Counted from the first letter of the stretch, positions 43,504 to 51,755 are shown. The stretch: 64,000 nucleotides of DNA from Acidobacteriota bacterium (GCA_003385635.1 QQUY01000001.1:1775001-1839000); one strand, 5' to 3'. Notes: generated by a model from the letters alone, not told the origin. Numbers and translations are program-made.

Positions 43504-44778
43504 GTGAATACAGATCTGAGGATCGAATCAAAGGTTTCGCGCCTGATTTCAGAGGCCCGAAATGCAGAATCGTGCCGTGATATCGAACTACTTGGTGAAA
43601 TCCTGTCGCCTATCTGGCCTGACCTGGACCGCCGCCCTGATCTCCCGGACGTTGACCGAGGTGAGAAAGCGGAGTTATTGAGGTTGAGCGGTTTTTACCT
43701 TGGCTATTATGGACACCTGAATTCCAAACCTGACCTTCAAGAACGAGGCAAGGACCTGCTTTCGGAAGCCATTGATCTCTTCGAGTCCGAAGGAATGGAC
43801 GAAGAAGCGGGGAAAGCACGCCTTAATCTCGCCTGGCGCTACTTGCAGCAAGGGAGCCATAACGAAGCGGAAGCGATTCTCGAATACACCAAGGGTATTT
43901 TTGGTTCGAAAAGATCGAGTCCTGTCTATTTGTGTTTAAGGATGTTCGAATGCGTCACGGCGAGCGCGGCAGGTGAATTCGACAAGGCGCTCAAGTGCGT
44001 GAATTCGCTCGAAAAGGCGATGAAGAAGTCAGACGATCCTGGGATCCGCGCTCAATACCATATTGAAGCGGGCTACGTGAACACCGAAAAGGAACGATTT
44101 ACCGAGGCACTTGAGCACTACAGGCACGCAGAGCGATTTGCGAAAATGCTCGGAAACGAGCGATTCCGCGCTATCATTTACGGCAATATCGCGTTCGTTC
44201 TTCTGAAGCAGAGAAGGTTTGCTGAATCAGGCAAACAGATCGAAAAGGCGATCGCGATAAATCGTAAGAGTGCTCAAAACGGCTTCCTCGCACACAACTT
44301 CGACACGAAGGCGCAAGTGCTTCTCGGGCAAGGCCAGTATGGACGCGCATTGCTTGCAATCGACCATTCGATCGAACTCTTTAGTGAAGGAGAAGATCAC
44401 GCAGGACTGTGTGAGGCGATTTTCAACAAGATAAGGATATTGCTCAAGCTCAAGGAGATAGAAGAGGCTCTCGTGCTGTTCTCGTCGCTAGTCGAGACCG
44501 CCCGTACACAGATCAGCGAGAATGCCGCTCGCAGGTTCGCAAGAAGATTCGACGGACTGATATTCTATCCGGAAGGTCGCGGGTACAAGCGCGAGGTCGC
44601 GGAATTCAAAAAGTACATTCTCCGCGAGGCGCTCAACGACGCAAATCATCTAATGAAAGACGCCGCGGCCGACCTCGGCATCTCTCAGGCAATGCTTTCG
44701 GACATACTTCGAAGACAGTTTCCTGAATTGTTCGACGAGCTCGGGATCAAGAAGAGGAAGACAAGAAAGAATCCCTAG
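43504..44778 (+). CDS. TPR protein with C-terminal Fis-like helix-turn-helix
   Basis: 424 residues from a GTG start at 43504 with GGAGGA upstream. Nearly the whole protein is TPR-like helical repeats (for example YHIEAGYVNTEKERFTEALEH and YGNIAFVLLKQRRFAESGKQ). The C-terminal 60 residues hold a helix-turn-helix of the Fis/HTH_8 type: KKYILREALNDANHLMKDAAADLGISQAMLSDILRRQF. TPR domains usually bind peptides or partner proteins, so this may be a regulator whose DNA binding depends on a ligand. There is no neighbouring signal protein, and the target is unknown. Confidence 0.8.
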   Translation: MNTDLRIESKVSRLISEARNAESCRDIELLGEILSPIWPDLDRRPDLPDVDRGEKAELLRLSGFYLGYYGHLNSKPDLQERGKDLLSEAIDLFESEGMDEEAGKARLNLAWRYLQQGSHNEAEAILEYTKGIFGSKRSSPVYLCLRMFECVTASAAGEFDKALKCVNSLEKAMKKSDDPGIRAQYHIEAGYVNTEKERFTEALEHYRHAERFAKMLGNERFRAIIYGNIAFVLLKQRRFAESGKQIEKAIAINRKSAQNGFLAHNFDTKAQVLLGQGQYGRALLAIDHSIELFSEGEDHAGLCEAIFNKIRILLKLKEIEEALVLFSSLVETARTQISENAARRFARRFDGLIFYPEGRGYKREVAEFKKYILREALNDANHLMKDAAADLGISQAMLSDILRRQFPELFDELGIKKRKTRKNP

Positions 44779-44894
44779 ATCCGCGCCCGACCCTCCAGAA
44801 CGAGTTCAGGATGGGACCGGCCCTGGAGCTCATTCTTCCGGTCGAAGCGGTTTTGTGACATTTGATACTTGTTCAGGTTTAAGAACGAACAGGT

Positions 44895-44922
44895 TTGACA
44901 AAATTCTGAATATCAACATAAT
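44895..44922 (+). promoter_or_regulatory. Candidate sigma-70-type promoter for the 162-residue protein gene
   Basis: TTGACA (44895-44900) and CATAAT (44917-44922) are separated by 16 bp. It lies 193 bp before the start at 45115, so the transcript would have a long leader. Confidence 0.55.
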
Positions 44923-44943
44923 CAAGAATACTCGACTTCCACA

Positions 44944-45114
44944 CCTCCGCCGGCGCATCACATTTCGGACGTTCTCCTGTCCCGGCGGAGGTTCGATAGG
45001 CATCTCTCCCCTCGTTGTCAGTCGGTGCGAGTTTGTACTTGCAAATGCCTGCCGATTGGCCTAAACTCGCTAATTCTTTTTGCCCGGAGGGCATCAGCAA
45101 TCTGAGAGGAGATA
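44944..45114 (+). promoter_or_regulatory. Structured 5' leader of the 162-residue protein gene
   Basis: Two stem-loops can be read: CCTCCGCCGG (44944-44953) with CCGGCGGAGG (44982-44991), and GCGAGTTT (45027-45034) with AAACTCGC (45063-45070). They sit between a good promoter and a Shine-Dalgarno (GAGAGGA). The layout suggests a cis-acting RNA, but no known riboswitch core was recognised. Confidence 0.4.
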
Positions 45115-45603
45115 ATGATGAAAAATAAGATATTTGCTGCAGTGGCACTGCTTTGTCTCACGATCGCCGTCACGCCCTTTGGGCTTTCGAAGCAATACGA
45201 GGTGGAGCTAGTCGTCCAGGACGGAAAGAAATCAAAGGAGACCGATGCTCTTTTGATGGTCGAAGATGAACAGTTCAAGATCGTTCCAAAGAAGGACAAG
45301 TTCAAGAAGGATACCAAGGAATTTGACTACACGTCCCTGAAAACGGCGGACTATTCTTACTCCAAGAAGCCTATGCTTTCCGGTGGAGGTGCGGTAGCTA
45401 CTGCAGTCCTGCTGGGTGTCTTTGTGGTTCCTTTCCTCTTCATGAAAAAGAAGAACCATTGGTTGACGGTTCAGACCGAAGACGAGTTTGCCGTGATGAA
45501 GCTCGGGTCCAGCAATTACCGCGCGATCATTGCTGAATTCGAAACACACGGTGTTACCGTAAATGAGATCAAGGAAGAGGACAAAAAGGAAGGTAAAAAG
45601 TAG
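45115..45603 (+). CDS. Membrane protein of unknown function
   Basis: 162 residues, with a second possible start one codon later. A signal peptide or first helix lies at about 6-25. A Lys-rich soluble part follows, then a second hydrophobic segment (about 88-108, GGGAVATAVLLGVFVVPFLFM). The C-terminal domain (about 112-150) contains HWLTVQTEDEFAVMKLGSSNYRAI and ends in an acidic/basic tail. The pattern of two membrane segments with small beta-rich domains on either side recalls small envelope proteins, but no family is recognised. A terminator follows. Confidence 0.7.
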   Translation: MMKNKIFAAVALLCLTIAVTPFGLSKQYEVELVVQDGKKSKETDALLMVEDEQFKIVPKKDKFKKDTKEFDYTSLKTADYSYSKKPMLSGGGAVATAVLLGVFVVPFLFMKKKNHWLTVQTEDEFAVMKLGSSNYRAIIAEFETHGVTVNEIKEEDKKEGKK

Positions 45604-45632
45604 CCTGAACTTCGATCTTCTGTATCGTTTTC

Positions 45633-45660
45633 AAAGGGCCCGGTGAACGCCGGGCCTTTT
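45633..45660 (+). terminator. Intrinsic terminator
   Basis: GGCCCGG (45637-45643) pairs with CCGGGCC (45650-45656) around a TGAACG loop, and TTTTCT follows. It ends the 45115 gene. Confidence 0.85.
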
Positions 45661-45664
45661 CTAT

Positions 45665-45770
45665 TGTCGCCGCTACGCGGCTGAGCGTTTTAGCGGGACA
45701 CTATTACCGTGGGCTGCGCCCTTCGGGCTGACCCACGGCTGAACGCACATGACCGCTACGCGGTCGCCTT
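45665..45770 (+). repeat. Hairpin cassettes at the head of the repeat block
   Basis: CGCCGCTACGCGG at 45669, a CCGTGGG / CCCACGG hairpin at about 45707-45738 and GACCGCTACGCGGTC near 45750 form successive palindromes. The CGCTACGCGG word also occurs at 51657-51669. The stretch is non-coding. Confidence 0.6.
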
Positions 45771-45778
45771 CATTGAAT

Positions 45779-46021
45779 CGACAGACCCGCTCGACTCAAC
45801 AGACCCGATAGACCCGACAGACTCGATAGACCCAATCGACCCAACAGACCCAATCGACCCAACAGACTCGACAGACCCGACTGACCCGATAGACTCAACA
45901 GACTCGATAGACCCAACAGACTCGACAGACCCAATCGACCCAACAGACTCGACAGTCCCAAAAGACCCAACAGACTCGACAGACCCAATCGACTCAACAG
46001 ACTCAACGGACGCGAATGATC
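45779..46021 (+). repeat. 27-unit 9-bp tandem array
   Basis: Twenty-seven consecutive nonamers of the types CAACAGACC, CGACAGACT, CGATAGACC and CAATCGACC run without a gap. As 9 is a multiple of 3, one frame through it encodes Asp-Ser/Pro-Thr/Ile repeats (45709-46050), but this frame has no credible start region or ribosome site and I do not annotate it as a gene. Confidence 0.9.
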
Positions 46022-46180
46022 CGCTTACCGCTCACTGCTTACTTTTTTGAACTTTGAACTACGTCGCGGGCAAGCCCGCCGCTAAACGGTCCTCCTCTTA
46101 CTGCTTACTGCTTACTGCTTACCGCTCACTGCTTACTGCTCACCGCTTACCGCTCACTGCTCACTGCTCACTGCTCACTA
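46022..46180 (+). repeat. Heptamer array joined to the 9-bp array
   Basis: Six heptamers (CGCTTAC, CGCTCAC, TGCTTAC, TTTTTTG, AACTTTG, AACTACG) follow the nonamers directly. After a 22-bp hairpin cassette (46066-46087, starting GCGGGC) and a short spacer, eleven units of YACYGCT (46099-46175) and a partial unit complete the array. The same 22-bp cassette lies at 48024-48045. Confidence 0.85.
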
Positions 46181-46258
46181 ATTCAGAACTTACATTTGAC
46201 CGCTATCGTATTTTGGTCATAATTCTTAAAAGACTAATTTTCTCGGACGGTACACGCA

Positions 46259-47692
46259 ATGAAACTACTGATTCTTACTGTCACATTTCTTATCGCGGCC
46301 TCGTTGTTTCCTGTTCTCGGACAGACGATTAACTCACCCGAGGAAAGAGCTAGGGACCTGGTTCGCATCATCAACCTGGGCGAACGGGCCGCATTTGCCG
46401 ATTACGTAAAGAGCAGCTTCGACGGAGACTTCCGCGATCTGCCGATGGAACAGCATCTTGGGTTCTATTCTTCCGTGTATGACTCAACACGCGGATTCGA
46501 AGTCGTCCGGGTCCTGGCTCAGGAAGGGGACCGGATCACGCTTCTGGTGAAAAGCAATCTCACCGGTGAGCCGACCAGTCTTCTTGTCAGGATCTTGCCA
46601 GATGCTCCATACAAGATCGTAGGGCTCGGAACCGCGCCGGCGCCTGCCGATCCGGACGCGCCAAAACTCTTGGAAGCCGAAATAGCCGCAAACCTCGGCG
46701 CTTTCCTGAAAAAGCTCGCAGACGCCGATGTCTTTTCCGGAACCGTGATACTGGCGAAAGACGGCAGGCCGGTCTACAAGGGCGCGTTCGGAATCGCGAA
46801 CAAGGATTTCGACGCTCCGAACCGCATCGACACCAAGTTCAATCTCGGCTCAATGAACAAGATGTTCACGGGCATCTCGATCGCGAAGCTGGTTCAGGAT
46901 GGAAAGGTGTCTCTGGACGACCCGTTGTCAAAATTCCTCCCCGACTTCCCAGATGCCGAGTCGGCCAAGAAGATCAAGGTCAAGCACCTCCTGACTCACA
47001 CCGCTGGACTCGGAGGTTACTTCTCACAGCGGTGGGCCGAAAAGGCGCGTGGAAGTACCCGGACGGTGGACGATATGATCGCACTTGCCAAGCCTGATGA
47101 GAGCTTGCGGTTCGAACCTGGAACCGACTGGCGGTACAGCAATACCGGAATGCTTGTGCTTGGTAAGATCGTTGAGGTCGCGTCGGGCAAGAGCTACTTT
47201 GATTTCGTCAGAGAGAACGTGCTTACGCCCGCAGGAATGGAAAATACGGGCTGTTTCGAATTGGACAAAGTAAACAAGAATTTGGCGGTGGGCTACCAAA
47301 AAGAGTATTCCGATGATGGCGTGGCGTTCCGCAACAACATTTTCACACACGTGATGCGCGGGGGTCCTCAGGGTGGCTGCTACTCGACTGCCGAAGACCT
47401 TCTGAAATTCTCGGTGGCACTCCAGGCAGGCAAGATCGTGAGCAAGGAGCTCGCCGAAGAGTTTACGACCGCCAAACCGGATCTTTCATCGCCTTCCTAC
47501 GGCTTCGGCTTTCAAGCGGACCCGGCCGGAAACAGATTCGGACACGGCGGAGGTTTTATGGGAATCAGCGCTAACATGGATGTGTTCCCAAAAAGCGGCT
47601 GGACGGCAATCGTTCTCTCAAACTACGGAGGGGGCGCAAACCCTGCTCTGAACAAGATGCGTTCGATCATAGCGGCGCAAAACGTTGATTAA
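46259..47692 (+). CDS. Beta-lactamase-fold serine hydrolase (CubicO group)
   Basis: 477 residues with a signal peptide (about 1-21). A small N-terminal domain (about 30-125) precedes the class C beta-lactamase-like fold. The nucleophile motif SxxK is SMNK at 198-201, the YxN motif is YSN at 293-295, and HGGG near 425 takes the place of the KTG box. Enzymes of this group are D-aminopeptidases, esterases or DD-peptidase-like hydrolases, and the exact substrate cannot be read. It is the only member of the five in this island on the plus strand. Confidence 0.88.
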   Translation: MKLLILTVTFLIAASLFPVLGQTINSPEERARDLVRIINLGERAAFADYVKSSFDGDFRDLPMEQHLGFYSSVYDSTRGFEVVRVLAQEGDRITLLVKSNLTGEPTSLLVRILPDAPYKIVGLGTAPAPADPDAPKLLEAEIAANLGAFLKKLADADVFSGTVILAKDGRPVYKGAFGIANKDFDAPNRIDTKFNLGSMNKMFTGISIAKLVQDGKVSLDDPLSKFLPDFPDAESAKKIKVKHLLTHTAGLGGYFSQRWAEKARGSTRTVDDMIALAKPDESLRFEPGTDWRYSNTGMLVLGKIVEVASGKSYFDFVRENVLTPAGMENTGCFELDKVNKNLAVGYQKEYSDDGVAFRNNIFTHVMRGGPQGGCYSTAEDLLKFSVALQAGKIVSKELAEEFTTAKPDLSSPSYGFGFQADPAGNRFGHGGGFMGISANMDVFPKSGWTAIVLSNYGGGANPALNKMRSIIAAQNVD

Positions 47693-47717
47693 GGTTTCGA
47701 GGTACGTGTCCCTTATT

Positions 47718-47787
47718 CAGGTTCGAAGTCCCGGGTTTCGGGTTCTGGGTTCATAAAAGAGATTCCAGATTCCGAATTCCAGAAGTG
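47718..47787 (+). repeat. Heptamer array with changing words
   Basis: CAGGTTC, GAAGTCC, CGGGTTT, CGGGTTC, TGGGTTC, ATAAAAG, AGATTCC, AGATTCC, GAATTCC, AGAAGTG: ten words in one register. The sequence type changes from GGGTTC to GATTCC without losing the 7-bp phase. Confidence 0.7.
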
Positions 47788-47803
47788 TTGTCATTCTGAG
47801 GCA

Positions 47804-47848
47804 GAAACGCGACCGTCAGGGAGCGTGCCTGAGGCGGATGCCGAATCA
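47804..47848 (+). repeat. Solo end of the 39.3-kb inverted element
   Basis: GAAACGCGACCGT and the following bases (47804-47834) match the right end at 39461-39491 (inverted) in nearly every position. The match to the left copy goes on into GCCGAATCA. Confidence 0.65.
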
Positions 47849-47881
47849 CACCGAGGGCTAAGTCAGAAAGGCGGCCGGATT

Positions 47882-47930
47882 AGGTTCGAAGTTCCAAATT
47901 CCGAGTAGGGTTTAAGGTTTAATAATTAAG
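47882..47930 (+). repeat. Heptamer array
   Basis: AGGTTCG, AAGTTCC, AAATTCC, GAGTAGG, GTTTAAG, GTTTAAT, AATTAAG: seven words in one register. It leads directly into the terminator hairpin at 47930. Confidence 0.6.
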
Positions 47931-47964
47931 GCTCCGGGTCGCAAGACACCGGAGCCCGTTCTTT
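47930..47964 (+). terminator. Terminator-like hairpin
   Basis: GGCTCCGG (47930-47937) pairs with CCGGAGCC (47949-47956), and CGTTCTTT follows. It could end the transcript of the 46259 gene after 240 bp of repeats. Confidence 0.6.
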
Positions 47965-47984
47965 GATGGCAGGACTTGTACATC

Positions 47985-48087
47985 TGCTCACGGCTCACTG
48001 CTTACTGATCACTGCCTACTACAGCGGGCAAGCCCGCCGCTAAACAATCTCACCGCTCACTGCTCACTTCTCACTGCACACCGCTCA
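47985..48087 (-). repeat. Heptamer array overlapping a hydrolase stop codon
   Basis: Units of the type YACTGCT (TGCTCAC, GGCTCAC, TGCTTAC, and so on) are interrupted by the 22-bp cassette at 48024-48045 and then continue. On the minus strand the last unit gives CAGTGA, whose TGA (48085-48087) is the stop codon of the 603-residue hydrolase. Confidence 0.8.
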
Positions 48088-49896
48088 CTGCTTTCTCTTC
48101 AGTTCAAGACTCCCGGCCGGCCCCTGAATGAAGGTGGCACTCTTGACAGAATCTCCTTCTTTCGTGAATTCCACAAAGAATCCCTCCGGCAATCCCTTAA
48201 TGGCGAACTTTGTCTTGGTCTGCGGTACTAGCGTGTAGACCGGCTGACCAGGGATAACAACCTTTAGTTCACCCGCAACGAACTCGATGCTGATCTCGAT
48301 AGGAGGTGCTTCTGAGGCATATTGCCCCGCAAGCGTCTTGAGTTCAGCCTCGCTCATCTCAACTTTGGCCTCAGCTTTCGCAGCTTCCGGCACCTTGTCG
48401 AACGGATAATCGGACACGAGCCCAAGGGTAACGTCATCGACCTTGCCTTGCGCGTTCAGTGAGAATGTCACGAACGTATTTCCTCCAAGCGGCCCGGCAA
48501 AGTTTGCACGGAAGGTATCGTAGTGCCAGTGTTCCAGATCTCCTTCAAAAGCGGGGCCGAACCTGACCCTCAACTTCCCGCCGTTGTTCTTGATCGTTAC
48601 CTCTCCGTAGAGGTCATTCTTGTACGTACCTGCGTAATCCCCGAGCTTCAGAGACGGCGATGTCCCTTTTATCCGCGCTTCCTCAGCCTTCTTCTGAGCT
48701 TCTTCAGCTGCTGCTTCCAGAGCCTTGAACGTCTTTAAGCCTTCAGCTGCCCAGTCTTTGTCGGCCTTGCCGAGGTAAAGGTCGAGCACTCGATAAGTCA
48801 GGAAATGCGGCAAGGCAGTTCCGTTCAAATTTGTCAGGATAACGACGCCTAGATTCTCTTCCGGAAGAAGAGCTACTTCCGCGCGCATGCCATCGATAGC
48901 TCCTCCGTGCTCAACGAGCTTCTTTCCTTTGTAGTCGCTAAGAAACCAACCAAGACCATAGCTTAGGAAATGCGCTTCGGGATAGAGGATTTCGAAGTTT
49001 CCCGCCAGGCTGATGATGGTTTGAGGCGTATGCATCTGCTTCCAAGCACCAGAGCTGAAGATCCTTTTTTCGCCGTACTTCCCTTCTCCAAGCTGCAGCC
49101 TGATCCATTGAGCCATTTCGACAACATTCGAGTTGATCGAACCCGCAGGGGCTATGTTGTCTATGTCCCTCCAGGGAACCTGCCGCACCTCACCATCGAT
49201 CTTACTGTGCGGGGTCGCGATGTTTGCGCCATCGCGAAACGCCTTGATGCTTGTGTTCGAATCTTCCATTCCGAGAGGCGTGAAGATGCGCTCGTCGACA
49301 AAAGCGTCCCACGATTTACCCGATTTCTTCGCGACGATCTCACCCGCAGCGAGAAACATAAGGTTTTGATACCCGAAATTGCTGCGGAAGCTCCAGCTGG
49401 GTTCTATGAACCTGACCTGACGGAGGATCTCTTCCCGGGACCTGTCCGTCCCATACCAGAGAAAGTCGCCTCGCTGAAGTCCGCTTCGATGGCTTAATGT
49501 GTCGCGTATTGTCAGGTCTTTGGAAACGTACGGATCAAAAAGCTGGAAGCCCGGCAGATGCTCGGCCGCGGGATCATTCCATTTCAGTTTGCCTTCGTCC
49601 ACGAGGATCGCCACCGTAGCGGCGGTAAATGCTTTGGAAGAAGAGCCGATCGCGAAGAGCGTGTTTTCGTCGACAGGGGTCGCATCGCCAAGCTTTCGGA
49701 CGCCGAACCCTTTCGCGAAAACGATCTGGTCATCTTTTACGATCGCGATAGCGACTCCCGGCACCTCCCACTCTGCGATGGCCTTGTTCACGTAATCGTC
49801 AAAACCGACCAGTGGATCTTGCTGGCCTGCAGCGATCGTCGCCGCCGCAAGAAACACAACAAAGAGTGATATCAGTCTGTTCGTGAAGTTTTTCAT
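48085..49896 (-). CDS. Serine hydrolase (CubicO group) with DUF3471-like C-terminus
   Basis: 603 residues with a signal peptide (about 1-24). The class C-like domain has SSSK at 85-88 as SxxK and GYQN near 175 as the second motif, with VEHGGAIDGM near 330. The C-terminal part (about 420-510, LKLGDYAGTYKNDLYGEVTI) is a DUF3471-like beta domain, and another beta domain of about 80 residues closes the chain. The function is a hydrolase of amides or esters; the accessory domains may steer a polymer or peptide. Its stop codon is provided by a heptamer repeat. Confidence 0.88.
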   Translation of the reverse strand: MKNFTNRLISLFVVFLAAATIAAGQQDPLVGFDDYVNKAIAEWEVPGVAIAIVKDDQIVFAKGFGVRKLGDATPVDENTLFAIGSSSKAFTAATVAILVDEGKLKWNDPAAEHLPGFQLFDPYVSKDLTIRDTLSHRSGLQRGDFLWYGTDRSREEILRQVRFIEPSWSFRSNFGYQNLMFLAAGEIVAKKSGKSWDAFVDERIFTPLGMEDSNTSIKAFRDGANIATPHSKIDGEVRQVPWRDIDNIAPAGSINSNVVEMAQWIRLQLGEGKYGEKRIFSSGAWKQMHTPQTIISLAGNFEILYPEAHFLSYGLGWFLSDYKGKKLVEHGGAIDGMRAEVALLPEENLGVVILTNLNGTALPHFLTYRVLDLYLGKADKDWAAEGLKTFKALEAAAEEAQKKAEEARIKGTSPSLKLGDYAGTYKNDLYGEVTIKNNGGKLRVRFGPAFEGDLEHWHYDTFRANFAGPLGGNTFVTFSLNAQGKVDDVTLGLVSDYPFDKVPEAAKAEAKVEMSEAELKTLAGQYASEAPPIEISIEFVAGELKVVIPGQPVYTLVPQTKTKFAIKGLPEGFFVEFTKEGDSVKSATFIQGPAGSLELKRKQ

Positions 49897-49992
49897 ATGT
49901 TTAGGTCGAAGTTAAAAGCCACAAGATGCGATCTCCAAATCTAATACTGGAGCAAGAACGCAACTGCAGAGAACGCATAGGATGGAGATCTA

Positions 49993-50177
49993 ACCACAGA
50001 GAACACAGAGATTTTTTTGGGCTTTAGGATGTACGTCTGAATCAGATTCCTCGTTTTCGTTTGTTCAGTTCAATCTCTTAGTCGCCTTCGCCAAGTCGTT
50101 AATCGGGGAAACGGGTGCGCTAGTCACGGAGACACACGTACCTTGATTTTCTCTGCGCTCTCCTTGTTCTCCGTGAT
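49993..50177. repeat. Inverted pair of 9-bp repeats
   Basis: ACCACAGAG, AACACAGAG (49993-50010) is followed about 140 bp later by the inverted series CTCTGCGCT, CTCCTTGTT, CTCCGTGAT (50151-50177). The words between them are not repeated. The intergenic space 49897-50189 has no other feature. Confidence 0.5.
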
Positions 50178-50189
50178 TAAGTCTCCTAG

Positions 50190-51578
50190 CTACTCGATCT
50201 TCTTCGCCGGCGTTCCGCCGCCGCCCTGGCTTAGCAGGAATCCGTTCACTTTCCCGTCGTCGTCTTTCGTGAATGTGATCGTCAGATTAATGTCCTTCGA
50301 AAAGAACTTCTCCTCTGTCTCAGGAAGCAAAAGGAATCTGTTTCGTCCGGCAAGGTCGGCGATAAGTTTGCCGTCTTCCAATGCGATCGTGATGATGATC
50401 GTTTCGTTGATCTGATACTTTCCGACGTAACTCGTCAGCACACCTGTTTCAAGTTCGATCGACCTGCGTTCTTCCGGAATCTCATAGTCCTTGCCGAAAT
50501 AGATCGCTGCCAGATCGTTCGCGACACGTCCGGACGGGGAGCCCTCGATATTTGTCAACACGATCACGACGACCCGGTCATCAGGATAGCGGGACATCGA
50601 AGTAGAAAAACCGTAGATCCCTCCGCCGTGCGAAATGGAGCGCCGTTCAAACCGTTTGCCTACATTCCATCCGAATCTGTAGGCTGAGTCCTTTTCACCT
50701 GTATCAAAGATCGATTCAAGAGTCTCGCGTTTCGCAAGGCTTTCGGTGTAAAGCGCCTCGTCCCAGAGGAGCAGATCTCCCGTCGTCGAATAGAGGGCGC
50801 CGGCCGCGTACGGCACTGACATATCCAGATAAGAAGCGTTTAGAAGCTTTCCGCTTTCCTTTTTATAGCCGGCTGCACGGTTCGGAATGATACGCGCCGA
50901 TACATCGTAGCCGGTACTCCTCATTCCAAGACGCTCGAAGATGTGCTCCTGCAGGTAGTCCTCGTAAGACTTTCCGGATACCTTCTCGATGATCATTCCC
51001 AAAAGAAAATAGCCCGAATTGTTGTAGGCGAACTTCTCACCCGGGGCAAAATCGAGCGGCCTGTCTTTGACCTTCGCATACATCTCCAAAGTGGAGGTCG
51101 GAACGATCGTGTCGCGCGCGAACTCCGGAAAAGCCGTATAGCTCGGAATTCCGGAATTGTGCGCGAGCAGGTGCGAGATTTTTATCGGCTTCCAAGATTC
51201 GGGGCATTGTTCGAAGAAACCGCAGATCGGGTCATCAACCGTCAGCTTCCCGCGCTCTTGTAGCTGCGCCACCGCCATTCCCGTGAACTGTTTCGTTATC
51301 GAACCCAGGCGATAGACCGTTGCCGGAGAATTCTTGACGCCGAGTTCGACATTCGCCAATCCATAGCCTTTGCTGACCAACGGGCTACCCTCTTTCGCGA
51401 TCATTATTGACCCGCTGAAGCCGTGGACCTTGACCGCGGCGGCCATGTATTCTTCGACCTTCTCATCAAGATCGGCCGGCGGCGCGCCTTCGGTTTGCGC
51501 GGGAACCAAAGGCGCGAGAAGGAGGATGGTGAAGATGACGGAAAGAATAAGGCGCAAGTAGGAATCTGGATATTTCAT
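50190..51578 (-). CDS. Serine hydrolase (CubicO group)
   Basis: 462 residues with a signal peptide (about 1-28). SITK at 93-96 is the SxxK motif, YNNSGY near 177 is the YxN motif, and SHGGGIYGF near 320 is the third. The C-terminal 80 residues (about 370-450) form a DUF3471-like beta domain (LTSYVGKYQINETIIITIALEDG). It has no adjacent partner gene within 150 bp, and probably has its own promoter. Substrates may be D-amino-acid peptides or esters. Confidence 0.88.
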   Translation of the reverse strand: MKYPDSYLRLILSVIFTILLLAPLVPAQTEGAPPADLDEKVEEYMAAAVKVHGFSGSIMIAKEGSPLVSKGYGLANVELGVKNSPATVYRLGSITKQFTGMAVAQLQERGKLTVDDPICGFFEQCPESWKPIKISHLLAHNSGIPSYTAFPEFARDTIVPTSTLEMYAKVKDRPLDFAPGEKFAYNNSGYFLLGMIIEKVSGKSYEDYLQEHIFERLGMRSTGYDVSARIIPNRAAGYKKESGKLLNASYLDMSVPYAAGALYSTTGDLLLWDEALYTESLAKRETLESIFDTGEKDSAYRFGWNVGKRFERRSISHGGGIYGFSTSMSRYPDDRVVVIVLTNIEGSPSGRVANDLAAIYFGKDYEIPEERRSIELETGVLTSYVGKYQINETIIITIALEDGKLIADLAGRNRFLLLPETEEKFFSKDINLTITFTKDDDGKVNGFLLSQGGGGTPAKKIE

Positions 51579-51631
51579 TGTCTATCTAGGTCAATGTGAG
51601 TTTCTCTATGCCCGTCGCTGGCGCTCCGGGT

Positions 51632-51755
51632 TCCGATTTCTGTCTCCTGTCTGTATCGCCGCTACGCGGTCGTCATTCCTCGGTATACAGGTTCCTGCTC
51701 ACCGCTCCCACCCATAAATGGGTGGGCTAAACGGCTCACTGCTCACTGCTCGCCG
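51632..51755 (-). repeat. Heptamer/hairpin block overlapping the dipeptidase stop codon
   Basis: TCCGATT, TCTGTCT, CCTGTCT begin the block, a CGCTACGCGG word follows, then TGCTCAC and CGCTCCC. A perfect hairpin CCCACCCAT / ATGGGTGGG (51707-51726) and CTAAACGG come next. The last units CTCACTG, CTCACTG, CTCGCCG encode the final codons of the dipeptidase (ASSEQ and TGA, 51736-51738) on the minus strand. Confidence 0.75.

Noticed and set aside
45709..46050. Asp-Ser-Thr-Asp-Pro repeat protein of 113 residues.
   Set aside because: It starts in a hairpin region with GTG, has no ribosome site, and follows a terminator; the 9-bp repeat explains the open frame.
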